From NCBI GenBank assembly GCA_037951105.1, contig JBAMJV010009369.1:1-64000 (forward strand): a DNA stretch of 64,000 bases, given 5' to 3'. The notes beneath the pieces are model-generated. The model was given only the letters and a program-made list of their open reading frames with translations. It did not search any database and was not told the origin of the DNA. Below are positions 62,503 through 64,000 of the stretch, in pieces. Position numbers and translations under genes: made by a program. Numbering within the stretch: the first letter of the stretch is position 1; each line of letters starts with the position of its first letter. Source of the stretch: Echinarachnius parma. Lineage: Eukaryota > Echinodermata > Echinoidea > Clypeasteroida > Echinarachniidae.

Positions 62503-64000
62503 ATGGGTTTGAAGTTATCCTCAAAACTTGTACAGCATGTATACAACATCCCACAGGTATACCAGAGAGCGCTGGAGGTGGAAGTTTAAATTGAGCATGG
62601 CATACTGTTGTATGGCATCACAGCATCACTAACTTGTTGGCTGTTGCCTTGATTTGTATTAATTAAACACAAGTATTCACATGTTTACAGAGTTTGGATT
62701 GTTGGCCCCCATAACAATGATCATGTCCATTAATATCATCAAATTTACAAGTTGGATGAGTTGATCTTTGATGAGTTGATTCTTTATTTTGTGATAACTT
62801 CAAACTTCATGAAGTTTTATTTTTGTTCTTGTTATGTACTTTAATGAGTGCATTTTTCTTCATTTGCAAGATTATTTCTGATGGATGCATTGAGTCTTTG
62901 GCATTTTACCATGGGTACATAATGTTTCTGTTTGAAGTATTTCTTTGATAGTTTTTGAGAACTTTTGAATTTTAATTATATTTAAGTCTATTAGACAGTC
63001 TATTAGCTTTTTGTTCATTGTGTGAAAATGAATTGAGGAATTTGCATCATTCTGAAATTTAATTTAGTTGTGATCTTATTCTTTGGTTTCAATCTTGTTT
63101 CTATTTCATAACAAAATACTGACTCTGATTGAAAAGGTTAGTTTGTATCCCTACATTGTTCAAGTAGTTCATGATCAACCTACATACGTACATGTCAATG
63201 TGAATTAAAATTAATTGTATTCAGACTTGAGAGTCATTCTAGCCTAAGATATAAATAAGATAAATATTGTGTTCTACATGTAGATGACTCTATCACTAAT
63301 ACTCTTGTCACATCTACTTGTAACTTACAAATATGACTTTGCTAACACAAAAGTCAAAAGTAGAACATAATTGGAACCTTTTAATTATAAACCTAGATAC
63401 ATGAAATATTGACAATTACATTTTGGCTTGCTAGATGGAAAAAGGACCTGTCCGTCACTCAGATTTCATGTATTGTTTGGCATGCAGTAATTTTAATTGA
63501 TGGCCATTGGCCAGCCGAATTCCGAGCATAATTAACCATCGTGATTGGCAAGCTTTGTTTAGCATGCATGTCAAGTCTAATCACTCGACTGTATTTTGCT
63601 GTCACCCAGTGAGCAATAGGCCACTTGAGATGACCAAGCTATCAGCTACGACTACGTCAACTTGAGTAAATGAGTTGATTGCGTAGAGTCAATGTCGGAT
63701 ATCCACACTTGGTGATGAGATCATGTTTGCAACTTAAACCTTTAGATCATATATCTGAAGTACTTTGAGAACATTTTTGCCAGTGCAGGATTTCAATATA
63801 TTGAATTGTTCACTAACTCAAGTCGAGTGCCAAAAAATTATTAATTATTTATAAACAAATCTGAATTTGATGAATTAATGAACTATTTCAGCATTCAGGT
63901 ATACTTTGAAATGTCTTCTTTTTCTTTGAATAATTCAATTTGACATTTAATTTTTTAAAATCTAACAATACTAATTAATGTAAATTTATTCAAACATAAA
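62503..64000. other. Right-end sequence, no gene seen
   Basis: AT-rich; if the 62483 exon is real this is its first intron. No repeat boundary recognised. Confidence 0.4.

Overview
This is a eukaryotic window: AT-rich, split genes with GT-AG introns, many transposon relics, microsatellites and long G/C homopolymers. A legumain 3' end, a rhodopsin-like receptor, TTAA- and TA-flanked MITEs, a Helitron-like family and a non-LTR element together suggest a marine invertebrate, most likely a deuterostome such as an echinoderm. That species call is inference; no ribosomal or mitochondrial marker is present to test it.

Layout. 1-510 is a degenerate tandem repeat. 1347-3590 is the 3' end of a legumain-type asparaginyl endopeptidase gene on the plus strand. 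3600-6700 holds a microsatellite, a tRNA-like sequence and an internally deleted non-LTR retrotransposon on the minus strand that carries a small hAT-type insertion. 8488-10137 is a two-exon orphan seven-transmembrane receptor. 10470-19330 is almost entirely mobile-element relics, including two adjacent TA-flanked elements and a 1.75 kb element with an array of a 13-bp motif. 47-64 kb shows no confident gene; it contains MITEs, a Helitron-like copy, a (GGAT)n array and one possible first exon of a downstream gene.

The main content is one large plus-strand gene, 19844-46290. I assembled 20 coding exons by joining splice sites in a continuous reading frame (7,062 nt, about 2,353 residues, frame closes exactly). 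It encodes a signal sequence, eleven repeats of a lamin-tail-domain (LTD)-like module of about 130-200 residues, each ending in a conserved Cys pair motif, a membrane-proximal SEA-like domain with a possible autoproteolysis motif, one transmembrane helix and a tail of about 90 residues with an NPYF motif. LTDs are best known from nuclear lamins, so an eleven-LTD type I surface protein is the most unusual system here. Its introns carry hAT, TTAA and Helitron-like elements and a tandem array of tRNA-bearing 399-bp units. At four places the 3' end of one of its own exons has been tandemly duplicated into the following intron or UTR.

The three genes show no evident functional link. Everything was read by eye: exon borders rest on frame continuity and splice consensus, not on transcripts, and family names rest on recognised motifs, not on searches.
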